Origin: Ramlibacter sp. WS9
Lineage (GTDB): Bacteria > Pseudomonadota > Gammaproteobacteria > Burkholderiales > Burkholderiaceae_C
Direction of reading: 5' to 3'
DNA: 64,000 nt
Assembly (NCBI RefSeq): GCF_003797765.1
Contig: NZ_RKMB01000006.1
Span: 62,001-126,000, forward strand
In this document: piece after piece, positions 26,785 to 34,922 of the stretch
How the letters are laid out: every line of letters begins with the position of its first letter
Position numbering within the stretch: position 1 is the stretch's first letter
Program-made: the position numbers and the translations under genes
The notes under the pieces: generated by a model
Database searches by the model: none
The model's input: only the letters and a program-made list of their open reading frames with translations
What the model was told of the DNA's origin: nothing

Positions 26785-27861
26785 TCATGGCAACGGAATC
26801 AATATCTTGAAGTCCGTCCTTCCCGGCACGCTGTCGCACTCGATCAGGCCATGATGCTGCTGGACAAATGTTTGCGCCAGCGTCAGCCCCAGGCCGGAAC
26901 CGCCTTCTCTTCCCGATACGAGCGGAAAGAAGATCCGATCCCTGATCGAGTCCGGCACGCCGGGCCCGTTGTCGATGACATGCAATTCCAATGCCAGTCG
27001 ATAGCGCTGCTTGCCGAAAGTCACTTGCCGGCTCACGCGCGTGCGAAAAACCAGCTGCGCATCGCCGACGGAAATGCGGTCCGCGAGTGCCTGGCACGCG
27101 TTGTGTGCGATGTTCAGCACGGCTTGAATCAGCTGTTCACGGTCACCTCGGAACTCGGGGATCGAGATGTCGTACTCGCGCACGACCTTCAGCCCGCGCG
27201 GGAATTCCGCCAATATGAGCGAACGCACGCGCTCGCACACCTCATGGATGTTGACGTCGCCCACCACGTGCGGCCGGCGGTGCGGCGCGAGCAGCCTGTC
27301 CACCAGCGTCTGCAGCCGGTCCGCCTCGTGAATGATGACCTTGGTGTACTCCTTGAGTTCCTTGGAATCGATCTCCATCTCGAGCAGCTGGGCCGCCCCG
27401 CGGATACCGCCCAGTGGATTCTTGATCTCGTGCGCGAGGTTGCGGATCAGTTCCTTGTTGGCCTGGGCCTGGTCCAGCAGGCGCTCTTCACGGTCCTGCT
27501 TGGCCTGCGCTTCCAGCGGCAGCAACTCCACGATGATCTCGCCGGCCTTGTCGGTCTGGGCGACGACGACGTGCACGGGCAAGGGTTCGGCATTGCTCTG
27601 GCGCAGCAGCCACGCGTCGTAGCGCAGGGCCGCGAACTCGTTGCTGCCCGCGCCTTCCAGCGCGTTCTGCAGGATGTGCGGCTCGGTGAAGCATTGGGGC
27701 AAGCTCGATCCCTCGATCGTTCGGCGCGAAATGCCGAGCGCGTCTTCGAGGGCCGAGTTGGCGAACAGCACGGCGCCGTCGCCGCGAACCACCGCCACCA
27801 AAGTGGCAAGCAGGTCGAGCGACTGGAATCGGCTGGAGGGGGGTGCGGGTGGAGGGCTCAA
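26785..27861 (-). CDS. ntrB: Nitrogen regulation sensor kinase NtrB
   Basis: Cytosolic kinase/phosphatase that phosphorylates NtrC under PII control. N-terminal PAS-like domain (FQSLDLLATLVAVVRGDGAV, LFANSALEDALGISRRTIEG), dimerisation/phosphotransfer helix NLAHEIKNPLGGIRGAAQLL with the phospho-His, and ATPase boxes AHNACQALAD, DNGPGVPDSIRDRIFFPLVS and GGSGLGLTLAQTFV. No ATG is available near the homologous start. TTG at 27861 (4 bases after the upstream stop) is preferred here; another TTG at 27924 would overlap the DUF4124 gene by 59 bases. It forms an operon with ntrC. Confidence 0.93.
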   Translation of the reverse strand: MSPPPAPPSSRFQSLDLLATLVAVVRGDGAVLFANSALEDALGISRRTIEGSSLPQCFTEPHILQNALEGAGSNEFAALRYDAWLLRQSNAEPLPVHVVVAQTDKAGEIIVELLPLEAQAKQDREERLLDQAQANKELIRNLAHEIKNPLGGIRGAAQLLEMEIDSKELKEYTKVIIHEADRLQTLVDRLLAPHRRPHVVGDVNIHEVCERVRSLILAEFPRGLKVVREYDISIPEFRGDREQLIQAVLNIAHNACQALADRISVGDAQLVFRTRVSRQVTFGKQRYRLALELHVIDNGPGVPDSIRDRIFFPLVSGREGGSGLGLTLAQTFVQQHHGLIECDSVPGRTDFKILIPLP

Positions 27862-27865
27862 GCCC

Positions 27866-28354
27866 TCATTTTGCCCGGCTGAGCTCGCGCTTGATGCCGG
27901 CAATGTCGCTTTCGGTCCGCGCAATGCTGGCTTTCAGCTCGGCAACGCGGTCGATGTACTTCTGGTGATTGCGGTGTTCGGGGCCGAGTTTCTCGGGTTC
28001 ACCGTTGTTGTATTCCTTGACCAGCTCGGCTTGGCGCGTCTCGGCCTTCTTCAGCTCGGCTTCCAGAATCACCCGCGCATCGGAATCGCGCGCGCGCTGG
28101 CCGTCGGCATCGATGCGCTGGCCACCGGACGCTTGCGGGGCGGTGGCGACGCGCACAGGTGCCGCAGTGCTGCCGTTCGGGCGCGTTCCCTCGATCACGG
28201 TGATGTGGCCACCGTCCATGGTCTTGCAGCCCTTGGCCTTGGCCTCGGCGGCGTTGTTGGTGTAGGTGCTACCGCAACGGTAGATGGTGGTCTGCGCGAA
28301 GCTGCTGGTTGCGATTGCCGCAGCGGCCAGGGGGATCAGGAAGGCGAAGTTCAT
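27866..28354 (-). CDS. DUF4124-type secreted protein
   Basis: A 162-residue exported protein. Signal peptide MNFAFLIPLAAAAIATSSFA then QTTIYRCGSTYTNNAAEAKA with GCKTMDGG, which has the look of the DUF4124 Cys-containing beta module (Tyr-x-Cys ... Thr-Asn). The C-terminal half is a charged coiled coil (ARVILEAELKKAETRQAELV, DRVAELKASIARTESDIAGI). GGAGGAG precedes the ATG at 28354. It sits between glnA and ntrB, all on the same strand, but the glnA terminator separates it from glnA. Confidence 0.78.
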   Translation of the reverse strand: MNFAFLIPLAAAAIATSSFAQTTIYRCGSTYTNNAAEAKAKGCKTMDGGHITVIEGTRPNGSTAAPVRVATAPQASGGQRIDADGQRARDSDARVILEAELKKAETRQAELVKEYNNGEPEKLGPEHRNHQKYIDRVAELKASIARTESDIAGIKRELSRAK

Positions 28355-28447
28355 GGAGATTGCTCCTCCGCACCGTAATGCATAGGACGGCCTGCCAGTA
28401 TCGCGCAACTCTTCAGAAAAGCCAATTAACCCGTTGATTCCAAAAAG

Positions 28448-28471
28448 AAAAGGACCCTTTCGGGTCCTTTT
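28448..28471 (-). terminator. Rho-independent terminator after glnA
   Basis: Perfect 10-base stem AAAAGGACCC / GGGTCCTTTT around a four-base loop, followed on the minus strand by TTTTCTTTTT. It lies 39 bases past the glnA stop. The A/T flanks make it potentially bidirectional. Confidence 0.88.
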
Positions 28472-28509
28472 CACGCAACTGGGCTGTGTAAATCTACAGC
28501 ACGCTGGCT

Positions 28510-29925
28510 TTACAGGCTGTAGTACATGTCGTACTCGACCGGATGGGTCGCCATGCGGAAACGCGTCACTTCCTGCATCTTCAGCTCGATATAAGCGTCG
28601 ATCATGGTGTCAGTGAACACGCCGCCTTTGGTCAGGAAGCCGCGGCCCTTGTCCAGGTAGTCCAGCGCCTGGTCGAGGCTGTGGCAGACGGTCGGGATCT
28701 TCGCGTCTTCTTCCGGCGGCAGGTGGTACAGGTCCTTCGTGGCGGCTTCGCCCGGGTGGATCTTGTTCTCGACGCCGTCGAGGCCCGCCATCATCAGGGC
28801 CGTAAAGCCGAGGTACGGGTTGCACAGTGGATCCGGGAACCGCGCTTCGATGCGGCGGCCCTTCGGGCTGGCCACGTACGGGATGCGGATGGAAGCCGAG
28901 CGGTTCTTGGCCGAGTAAGCCAGCTTGACCGGCGCCTCGAAGCCAGGCACCAGGCGCTTGTAGCTGTTGGTGCCAGGGTTCGTGATGGCGTTCAGCGCGC
29001 GGGCGTGCTTGATGATGCCGCCGATGTAGTACAGCGCGAAGTCCGACAGGCCGGCGTAGCCGTCACCGGCGAACAGGTTCTTGCCGTCCTTCCAGATCGA
29101 CTGGTGCACGTGCATGCCGGAGCCGTTGTCGCCGACGATGGGCTTGGGCATGAAGGTGGCCGTCTTGCCGTAGGCGTTGGCGACGTTGTGCACGACGTAC
29201 TTGAGCAGGATCGTCCAGTCGGCGCGCTGAACCAGCGTGCTGAACTTGGTACCGATCTCGTTCTGGCCGGCGCCCGCCACTTCATGGTGGAACACTTCGA
29301 CCGGGATGCCCAGGGATTCGAGGATCAGCGAGATCTCGGCGCGCAGGTCTTGCGTGCTATCGACCGGGGGCACGGGGAAGTAGCCGCCCTTGACGGTGGG
29401 ACGATGGCCCTTGTTGCCGCCTTCGAGCTGCTTGCCGGTGTTCCACGGCGCTTCGTACTCGTCGATGTGGAAGAACGAGCCGGACATGTCGTTGCCCCAG
29501 CGCACGTCGTCGAAGATGAAGAATTCAGGCTCCGGGCCGAAGAAGGCGGTGTCGCCCAGGCCGGATGCCTTGAGGTACGCCTCGCCGCGCTTGGCGATGG
29601 AACGCGGGTCGCGGTCATAGGCCTTGCCGTCGCCCGGCTCGAGCACGTCGCACGACAGGAACAGCGTGGTTTCTTCGTAGAACGGGTCGATGTTGGCCGT
29701 GTTCGCGTCCGGCATGAGCAGCATGTCGGAGGCTTCGATGCCCTTCCAGCCGGCGATGGACGAACCGTCGAACGCGTGGCCCGCGCTGAACTTGTCTTCA
29801 TCGAAGTGCGAAACGGGCACAGTGACGTGTTGTTCTTTTCCGCGGGTGTCGGTGAAACGGAAGTCGACGAACTTGACTTCGTTTTCCTTCACCATCTTCA
29901 TCACGTCTGCGACGCTCTTGGCCAT
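28510..29925 (-). CDS. glnA: Glutamine synthetase type I
   Basis: ATP-dependent formation of glutamine from glutamate and ammonia; dodecameric type I-beta enzyme, 471 residues. Seen: [38 protein letters not shown], metal-binding [64 protein letters not shown] and the ATP Lys/Arg region NRSASIRIP. The adenylylation site Tyr400 is in [10 protein letters not shown], so GlnE control is expected. GGAGAA precedes the ATG. Upstream lie a sigma-54 promoter and NtrC sites; downstream is a strong terminator, giving a monocistronic unit. Confidence 0.98.
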   Translation of the reverse strand: MAKSVADVMKMVKENEVKFVDFRFTDTRGKEQHVTVPVSHFDEDKFSAGHAFDGSSIAGWKGIEASDMLLMPDANTANIDPFYEETTLFLSCDVLEPGDGKAYDRDPRSIAKRGEAYLKASGLGDTAFFGPEPEFFIFDDVRWGNDMSGSFFHIDEYEAPWNTGKQLEGGNKGHRPTVKGGYFPVPPVDSTQDLRAEISLILESLGIPVEVFHHEVAGAGQNEIGTKFSTLVQRADWTILLKYVVHNVANAYGKTATFMPKPIVGDNGSGMHVHQSIWKDGKNLFAGDGYAGLSDFALYYIGGIIKHARALNAITNPGTNSYKRLVPGFEAPVKLAYSAKNRSASIRIPYVASPKGRRIEARFPDPLCNPYLGFTALMMAGLDGVENKIHPGEAATKDLYHLPPEEDAKIPTVCHSLDQALDYLDKGRGFLTKGGVFTDTMIDAYIELKMQEVTRFRMATHPVEYDMYYSL

Positions 29926-29975
29926 CGGGTTCTCCTAGTGGATGGTTGGTTGTTAAGAATTGACGGGGTGAGAAT

Positions 29976-29990
29976 GCAGTTTCTGTGCCA
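29976..29990 (-). promoter_or_regulatory. Sigma-54 promoter of glnA
   Basis: Read on the minus strand: TGGCACAGAAACTGC. This has the GG and GC dinucleotides exactly 10 bases apart and matches the TGGCAC-N5-TTGC consensus in all but one base. Transcription would start near 29965, about 40 bases before the glnA ATG. Confidence 0.8.
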
Positions 29991-30084
29991 AAGCTGGTGC
30001 ATGGCGCGGGCTGCAAAGCTCGGCGATTGTCCCTGATCTTTGACCGTTTTCCCTACGGAAGCCCTGCCCTTTTGGATGAGTAAC

Positions 30085-30126
30085 GCCCAAATCTGGTGCT
30101 TGACCGACAAAGCACCGTCTTGGTGC
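30085..30126 (-). promoter_or_regulatory. Tandem NtrC-binding sites upstream of glnA
   Basis: Two 15-base dyads fit GCACCA-N3-TGGTGC: 30112-30126 (GCACCG TCT TGGTGC, one mismatch) and 30085-30099 (GCCCAA ATC TGGTGC, two mismatches). Their centres are 27 bases apart, roughly 125-155 bases upstream of the predicted start, as in enteric glnA enhancers. They lie just before the end of the neighbouring cinA-like gene. Confidence 0.7.
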
Positions 30127-30133
30127 AATCGAC

Positions 30134-30961
30134 CTAACGCACCAATTCAGGGCCCAACTTGGCACCGTGCCCCTTCAGCCCGGCGAGCAACTGCGCGTAG
30201 GCGGGATCGATCCGCGACGGATCGCCCTTGACGCCCAGGTCGATGTGGCGCCCGTATTGCGGATGGTCGACGCTAGGCAGGCTGAACACCTTGATGCCCG
30301 GATGGTCGCGCTCGATCTCTTCCATCAGGGGGGTGAGCGTGGCCTCCATGGCGCCGAACACGATCACCGATTTCTCCACATAGGCTTTCTCGCGGAACAG
30401 GGCCTGATACTGGTTGTCGAGCACCCACTCGATCATCGGCCATGCCATGACGGGAAAGCCGGGCACGAAATGCACGTCGGCGACGCTGAAGCCGGCGATC
30501 TTGTTGAACGGGTTGGGGATGATGCGCGCGCCTTTCGGAAAGACTCCCATGTTCAGCCGATGGATGTTGTCGGGGCGGTCCGGCTCGTAGGCCGTGCCCT
30601 GCTCGCGCGCGGTGTCCTGCATGCGCTCTCGGATCAGTGCCTCGGCCTGCGGATGCAGTTCGAGCTCGAGCCCCAGTGCACGGGCCGCGCACTGGCGTGT
30701 GTGGTCGTCCGGCGTGGCACCGATGCCTCCGCAAGAGAACACGAGGTCTCCCGACGCAAAGGCCCGCTTGAGCGTGGCGGTGATGCGGTCGGGCGAGTCA
30801 CCCACATATTCCGCCCAGGCCAGCTGCAGGCCGCGCGCGGCGAGCAGCTCGATCACTTTGGGCATGTGCTTGTCGGCGCGCTTGCCGGAAAGGATTTCGT
30901 CGCCGACGATGATCAGGCCGATTTCGCGCGGCTCAGGGGACTGGGGTGATGCTCGCGTCAT
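30134..30961 (-). CDS. CinA/MoaB-type molybdopterin-binding domain protein
   Basis: A 275-residue protein of the competence/damage CinA N-terminal family. The MoCF-like fold is clear: EIGLIIVGDEILSGKRADKH at the start, then DRITATLKRAFASGDLVFSC and CGGIGATPDDHTRQCAARAL (the nucleotide/cofactor-binding GGIGxTxDDxT loop). The C-terminal nicotinamide-nucleotide amidase domain of full CinA is absent. The fold does not prove cofactor binding; the family includes ADP-ribose pyrophosphatases. Its start overlaps the EI24-gene stop by 29 bases on the same strand. Confidence 0.88.
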   Translation of the reverse strand: MTRASPQSPEPREIGLIIVGDEILSGKRADKHMPKVIELLAARGLQLAWAEYVGDSPDRITATLKRAFASGDLVFSCGGIGATPDDHTRQCAARALGLELELHPQAEALIRERMQDTAREQGTAYEPDRPDNIHRLNMGVFPKGARIIPNPFNKIAGFSVADVHFVPGFPVMAWPMIEWVLDNQYQALFREKAYVEKSVIVFGAMEATLTPLMEEIERDHPGIKVFSLPSVDHPQYGRHIDLGVKGDPSRIDPAYAQLLAGLKGHGAKLGPELVR

Positions 30962-31820
30962 CCGGCAATCCTAACGGCGGTGGGCTCGGCGTGGGTGCGG
31001 GCGTTCCGGGCGCCTCGACCAGCGGCTCGGCGCGCAGCGCCTGCAGCGCCGACAGGCAGTAGTGCGCAAACCAGAGGGAGGCGAACGCGAACACCAGCGT
31101 GTAGATCCAGATCGCAACCGGCACCAGGAAGACGAAGAACACGGCGGCAAACAGCGCGCCGGAGGCCCAGACAATGCTCGGCGCGGCGCCCAGGAAGCCG
31201 GCCAGCACGCCGATGCCCAGCAGCCAGGGGCGGTGCCGCCTGAAGATCTCCCGACGCTCTTCGCGGCTGGCGTGCTCCGACAACGCGTCGTAGGCCATCA
31301 CCCGGTAGGTAAGCCAGCCCCAGATCAGCGGCGGCAAGATGAGGATCAGAGGCGGGACCAGCCACAAGGGGAGCGACACGATCAACGCCGCCAGGGCGAG
31401 CAAGGTAGAACCCACCGACCAGGCGATGCTTCGAGGCAGCGAGCCGCCGTGCTTGCGCTCGAGCGCGGGGAAGCGCCTTTGCGCCACCAGCGCCGACAGC
31501 GCGGGCCCCATGAGCGTCGCCACCAGCAGCAATGAAAACAGCACGATGACGGGCGTCAACGCGAAGATCACCAACAGCGGCGCGACCATCGCCTTCAACC
31601 CACCCGCGCCTGCCCCTTGCAGCCAGTTGAACATGCTCGTCATGAGCTGTGACGACTCGAGCCAGACGCGAACCGAATCGATGGCCGGCTCCCAGAAGAA
31701 ATAGCCGAGACCCAGGGCGAGCGCCACCATGATGATGAGCGGCAGGAACGACAGCGCGATGACGCGCGGATGCAGGCAATAGGCCACGGCGCGCCAGAAC
31801 GAATCGAAGAAGGGGTTCAT
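30933..31820 (-). CDS. EI24/CysZ-like membrane protein
   Basis: Membrane protein of 295 residues with the EI24 (PF07264) layout: amphipathic N-terminus NPFFDSFWRAVAYCLHPRVI, a first helix LSFLPLIIMVALALGLGYFF, a loop with a re-entrant-like hydrophobic segment (AMVAPLLVIFALTPVIVLFS), and paired helices LALAALIVSLPLWLVPPLIL and PIVW-like segments near the C-terminus. A Pro-rich tail ends the protein. The family includes the sulfate transporter CysZ, but substrate residues cannot be assigned. The start is set at the ATG before the first helix; a far longer frame runs antisense through the neighbouring hydrolase. Confidence 0.85.
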   Translation of the reverse strand: MNPFFDSFWRAVAYCLHPRVIALSFLPLIIMVALALGLGYFFWEPAIDSVRVWLESSQLMTSMFNWLQGAGAGGLKAMVAPLLVIFALTPVIVLFSLLLVATLMGPALSALVAQRRFPALERKHGGSLPRSIAWSVGSTLLALAALIVSLPLWLVPPLILILPPLIWGWLTYRVMAYDALSEHASREERREIFRRHRPWLLGIGVLAGFLGAAPSIVWASGALFAAVFFVFLVPVAIWIYTLVFAFASLWFAHYCLSALQALRAEPLVEAPGTPAPTPSPPPLGLPDDASITPVP

Positions 31821-31868
31821 GGGCGCAAGGATAGCGCGGCCCGGCGGCCCTTCACTTACCATCGCCGA

Positions 31869-32642
31869 ATGGAAAAGATCCAGGTCGACGGGGTGCATCT
31901 CGAAGTGCAGCGTCTGTCGCCGCCGACAGGGGAATCGCGAGCCCCCATCGTCTTCCTGCATGAAGGCCTGGGTTCCGTCGCCATGTGGCGCGACTGGCCG
32001 GCGCAGGTTTGCGCCGCCACCGGCCGCGGCGGCATCGTTTATTCGCGGCGCGGTTATGGCGAATCCGATGCGGTGCCCGACGTGCGCGGCCAGGGCCGGC
32101 TGCGGCCGGACTACATGCATCGCGAGGCGGTTGAAGTGCTGCCGCGGCTGTTGGAACAGTTGCATATCGAACGGCCCGTGCTGCTCGGCCACTCCGACGG
32201 CGGGAGCATCGCGCTGCTGCATGCCGCGCAATTCCCGGTCGCGGCATGCGTCGTGATGGCGCCCCACGTCATCGTCGAAGATGTGTCGATCCGCTCGATC
32301 GAGGAAGCACGCCGCGCATTCGAAGCCGGTGGCCTGCGCGAGCGGCTCGCGCGCTATCACGCGGATGTCGACGGCGCCTTCTGGCAATGGAACGACATCT
32401 GGCTCGACCCGGCGTTCCGCGGTTTCGACATCCGCCCGCAATGCCATCGCACCACGGCGCCGGTGCTGGCGATCCAGGGCGAAGACGACCCGTACGGCAC
32501 CTTGCGCCAGATCGACGAGATTGCCCCGACGCTTGGCGCGTTCGAGCGGCGCGCGCTGCCGCAGTGCGGCCATTCGCCGCAGCGCGACCGGCCGGAAGAA
32601 ACGCGGCGCCTCGTAGCCGAGTTTCTCGCCGCCCTGTCCTGA
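31869..32642 (+). CDS. Alpha/beta hydrolase
   Basis: Soluble hydrolase of 257 residues. The oxyanion region is IVFLHEGLGSVAMWRDWPAQ, the nucleophile elbow LLGHSDGGSIALLHA (Ser), the acid is in LAIQGEDDPYGTLRQ and the His in LPQCGHSPQRDRPEE. The HEGLGS and GHSDGG variants are typical of a Burkholderiales esterase group without a defined substrate. It is divergent from the EI24 gene and converges with rsuA, whose stop is 4 bases away. Confidence 0.9.
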   Translation: MEKIQVDGVHLEVQRLSPPTGESRAPIVFLHEGLGSVAMWRDWPAQVCAATGRGGIVYSRRGYGESDAVPDVRGQGRLRPDYMHREAVEVLPRLLEQLHIERPVLLGHSDGGSIALLHAAQFPVAACVVMAPHVIVEDVSIRSIEEARRAFEAGGLRERLARYHADVDGAFWQWNDIWLDPAFRGFDIRPQCHRTTAPVLAIQGEDDPYGTLRQIDEIAPTLGAFERRALPQCGHSPQRDRPEETRRLVAEFLAALS

Positions 32643-32646
32643 TTCG

Positions 32647-33369
32647 TCAGCCGCGCAGCGCCGTCAGGTCTTCCGCGGTCAGCCAGCGCCATTGGCCCGG
32701 CAGCAAATCCGCCGGAAGCGCCAGCCCGCCGATACGCGAGCGATGCAAGCCCTCGACGCGATTGCTCACCGCCGCCAGCATGCGCTTGACCTGGTGGTAC
32801 TTGCCTTCAGTCAGTGTCAGGCGCAAGTGGTGTTCGCCCACCATCTCACACGCGGCGGCGCGCACGGGCTTCGGATCGTCGTCCAGCACCACACCTTCCA
32901 GCAAACGGTCGACCTGGCGCTGGTCGAGCGGATGCTTCACCGTCACCTCGTAGACCTTGGGCACGTGATGGCGCGGCGAATTCATGCGATGGATGAACTG
33001 GCCATCGTCCGTGAGCAGGAGCAGCCCGGTCGTGTCCTGGTCCAAACGGCCCACGGCCTGCACGCCCTGTACCGCGCCTTTTTGCGGCCGCTGGCGCAGC
33101 GGCCCGGGCAGCAGGGTGTAGATACTGGGATAGGTCGAAGGCTTTTGCGAGCACTCCGTCCCGGCGGGCTTGTGCAGCATCACGTAGGCGAGCCGGTGGT
33201 ACTGCCATTCCGCGCCGTCGACGCGAAACCGGAGGCCCTCGTCCTGCACTTCAGCCGTGGCGTCGGTGACGGTCTCGCCGCCGATCTCGACGTGTCCCTG
33301 CTGGACCAGGCCCGCGCAGACGCGGCGCGTCCCGAAGCCCTGGGAATAAAGAAGATCCTGCAATTGCAT
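32647..33369 (-). CDS. rsuA: 16S rRNA pseudouridine-516 synthase
   Basis: Isomerises U516 of 16S rRNA. The 240-residue protein has an N-terminal S4-like RNA-binding part (LQDLLYSQGFGTRRVCAGLV), the catalytic motif GRLDQDTTGLLLLTDDG with the nucleophilic Asp, and SPRHHVPKVYEVTV plus EGKYHQVKRMLAAVSNRVEG with the conserved Lys and Arg. HKPAGTECSQKPSTYPSIY and the absence of a long tail favour RsuA over RluB/E/F, though that choice is by motif only. Confidence 0.87.
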   Translation of the reverse strand: MQLQDLLYSQGFGTRRVCAGLVQQGHVEIGGETVTDATAEVQDEGLRFRVDGAEWQYHRLAYVMLHKPAGTECSQKPSTYPSIYTLLPGPLRQRPQKGAVQGVQAVGRLDQDTTGLLLLTDDGQFIHRMNSPRHHVPKVYEVTVKHPLDQRQVDRLLEGVVLDDDPKPVRAAACEMVGEHHLRLTLTEGKYHQVKRMLAAVSNRVEGLHRSRIGGLALPADLLPGQWRWLTAEDLTALRG

Positions 33370-33436
33370 GGCGCCGAGTATCTCAAGCCCGGAGGCTCGG
33401 TGCGCCGCGGAGCGATCGGCGCCGGGCCGGCGGCGC

Positions 33437-33619
33437 CTACTCCTTGTCGAACTGCTTGTCCCTGCGCGCTTCCCGCGCGTCCTCCTCGCGCAGCGGGAAT
33501 TTGTGCGCCTTGGGCTGGTTGCCGCGCTGCGCCCTGCGGTCGGCCTGCGTATCGGCCATGTCGAAATCTGCGTATCTGTCGCGTTGGGCTGCGGATTGCT
33601 TTTGCGGCGAGCGGTGCAT
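33437..33619 (-). CDS. Small charged hypothetical protein
   Basis: Open frame of 60 codons starting MHRSPQKQSAAQRDRYADFD, with GAGG 9 bases before the ATG; an ATG eight codons upstream has no ribosome site. The product is very hydrophilic (RRAQRGNQPKAHKFPLREED, EARRDKQFDKE), without signal or membrane segment. The coding strand shows third-position GC bias, and the downstream region is a plausible unit. No family recognised. Confidence 0.5.
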   Translation of the reverse strand: MHRSPQKQSAAQRDRYADFDMADTQADRRAQRGNQPKAHKFPLREEDAREARRDKQFDKE

Positions 33620-33688
33620 GGGAAGGGTCCTCGAGCTGGTCATAGAATGAGAGGGGAGCGCCGGCGGGGCTGCCGGCGCCTCCGCAAT

Positions 33689-33741
33689 CTAGGACGCACT
33701 CATTTCATGTGCTGTAGGACGACAGCGCATGCGCGTAGGAC
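33689..33741. promoter_or_regulatory. Three spaced TAGGAC motifs
   Basis: The hexamer TAGGAC occurs at 33690, 33715 and 33736, the last two as TGTAGGAC and CGTAGGAC, at spacings of 25 and 21 bases. They lie 70-120 bases before the start of the small charged protein (on its non-coding strand) and next to the end of the lipoprotein gene. The regular helical spacing suggests protein binding. The same heptamer recurs before ompA/gyrA and before ihfB. Confidence 0.4.
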
Positions 33742-33746
33742 AAGGC

Positions 33747-34049
33747 CTAGCGACTGGAAGCAAATGTAGCCAGCCGGCGTTCCAGCGGCGACAACTGCAT
33801 GCCGACCCCATGCAGATCCTCGTACAGCCGTAGGCGCGCCACGGCGCTGGGCTCGGACGCGATCCGCGCGCGAATCTCGTTGCGCTCCAGTTGCAGTTGC
33901 GCCATGCGGTCGGTCAGCCCCGCGGCGTCAGCGACGGCAAGGGCCGGCTTGGGTTGCGGTCGAGTGGGGTCGAAGGTCCAGGCGGAATGAGGGACGACGG
34001 CGCAGCCGCCGAGCAAGGCCAAAAGGACGCAGGGGATTGCAATGCGCAT
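33747..34049 (-). CDS. Small lipoprotein, hypothetical
   Basis: A 100-residue protein with a lipoprotein signal MRIAIPCVLLALLGGCAVVP (lipobox LGGC, acylated Cys16), so it is probably anchored to an outer- or inner-membrane leaflet in the periplasm. The mature part has a helical segment LTDRMAQLQLERNEIRARIA and ends RLATFASSR. GAGAGG precedes the ATG at 34049, preferred over the start nine codons upstream. Function unknown. Confidence 0.75.
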   Translation of the reverse strand: MRIAIPCVLLALLGGCAVVPHSAWTFDPTRPQPKPALAVADAAGLTDRMAQLQLERNEIRARIASEPSAVARLRLYEDLHGVGMQLSPLERRLATFASSR

Positions 34050-34100
34050 GGCAGCCTCTCGATGAGTGGCTGCCATGTTAGCGTCAGCCGGTTCCCTGCG

Positions 34101-34448
34101 TTACTGGACCGTGCCGCCCTTGCCGGCGGACACTTGAAACCCGAGCTGCATCACACCGACGTCCACAACCACCAGGTCCTGCCCTTGATGGTTGCCGCGG
34201 TGCACAGACCTGGCCTGGATGGGTGTCACCTTCACCTCGGGCGGTAACTGCACTGCCGGACCCTTCGCCGCGACAGTGGCGGCCTCTTGCGACAGCTTCA
34301 GAAGGCCGGCAATCATCCTGGGGACGTCCGAAACGCGGATTCCCAGCTTCGTGGATGTGCCGCCAGCCTGGACCTCGAAGGCCACGGCGCTTCCGTCCGG
34401 CGAAAGGCCGAGCCAATTGACGTTCGAAATGACCGGAATGTTTTCCAT
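34101..34448 (-). CDS. Hypothetical protein
   Basis: Unrecognised soluble protein of 115 residues (MENIPVISNVNWLGLSPDGS ... VMQLGFQVSAGKGGTVQ). It appears to be beta-rich with alternating hydrophobics (AVAFEVQAGGTSTKLGIRVS, DLVVVDVGVMQLGFQVSA) and one helix (VPRMIAGLLKLSQEAATVAA). It lies 61 bases beyond the mature tmRNA 3' end and in the same direction. No ribosome site is obvious. Codon use matches the host. Confidence 0.6.
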   Translation of the reverse strand: MENIPVISNVNWLGLSPDGSAVAFEVQAGGTSTKLGIRVSDVPRMIAGLLKLSQEAATVAAKGPAVQLPPEVKVTPIQARSVHRGNHQGQDLVVVDVGVMQLGFQVSAGKGGTVQ

Positions 34449-34509
34449 GGGTGTCGATCTTTTGGAATCAACGCCAACGTTGTCTTTGATTGGCGTTGAC
34501 CGTTGTTGA

Positions 34510-34885
34510 TGGTGGAGCTGGCGGGAATTGAACCCGCGTCCGCAAGCCTTCTTCGTACAGTTCTACATGTGTAGTCGTCTGATCAAGTCTCGCCTCCTGG
34601 ACCGCGCAGCGACACGCAATCCAGAACGCCAGTCACCTATTTTCTCGTCCCCCGCCAAGTGACCCGGCGAGAGACCAGCCTATGAAATTATCTTTGCAGC
34701 CTGGACCCCCGAAGGGACCCTTGCCCAGCCCATAGGCCTGCTGTTGCAAAGCTCACCGGCAATTAAGCGGCGAGTGCGAAACGTTCGTCGTTTGCAGTTA
34801 GTTTGTTTGAATCTGTTTTACGAGCGCATTCAGCTCGACATGCCCTGCCACGCGTCCGAACCCACGTCGAAACCAGTGCAGCCCC
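34510..34885 (-). ncRNA. ssrA: tmRNA
   Basis: Transfer-messenger RNA of 376 bases that rescues stalled ribosomes. On the minus strand the 5' end GGGGCUG pairs with CAGCUCC ahead of the encoded 3' CCA, forming the acceptor stem. GGTTCAATTCCCGCC gives the T-arm, and GGTTTCGAC near the 5' end is the conserved tRNA-like element. The tag frame (34795 down to 34763) reads ANDERFALAA then TAA, the tag typical of Betaproteobacteria. The partner smpB is not in the window. Confidence 0.97.
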
Positions 34886-34895
34886 AGGAAGTCGT

Positions 34896-34922
34896 ATTTT
34901 AGGCCTTCTGCGCGATTTGCAA
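34896..34922 (-). promoter_or_regulatory. ssrA promoter inside the end of gph
   Basis: On the minus strand TTGCAA (34922-34917), a 15-base spacer and TAAAAT (34901-34896), with 10 bases to the tmRNA 5' end at 34885. The -10 box includes the gph stop codon TAA. The spacer is short, but the fit to the RNA start is exact. Confidence 0.6.
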
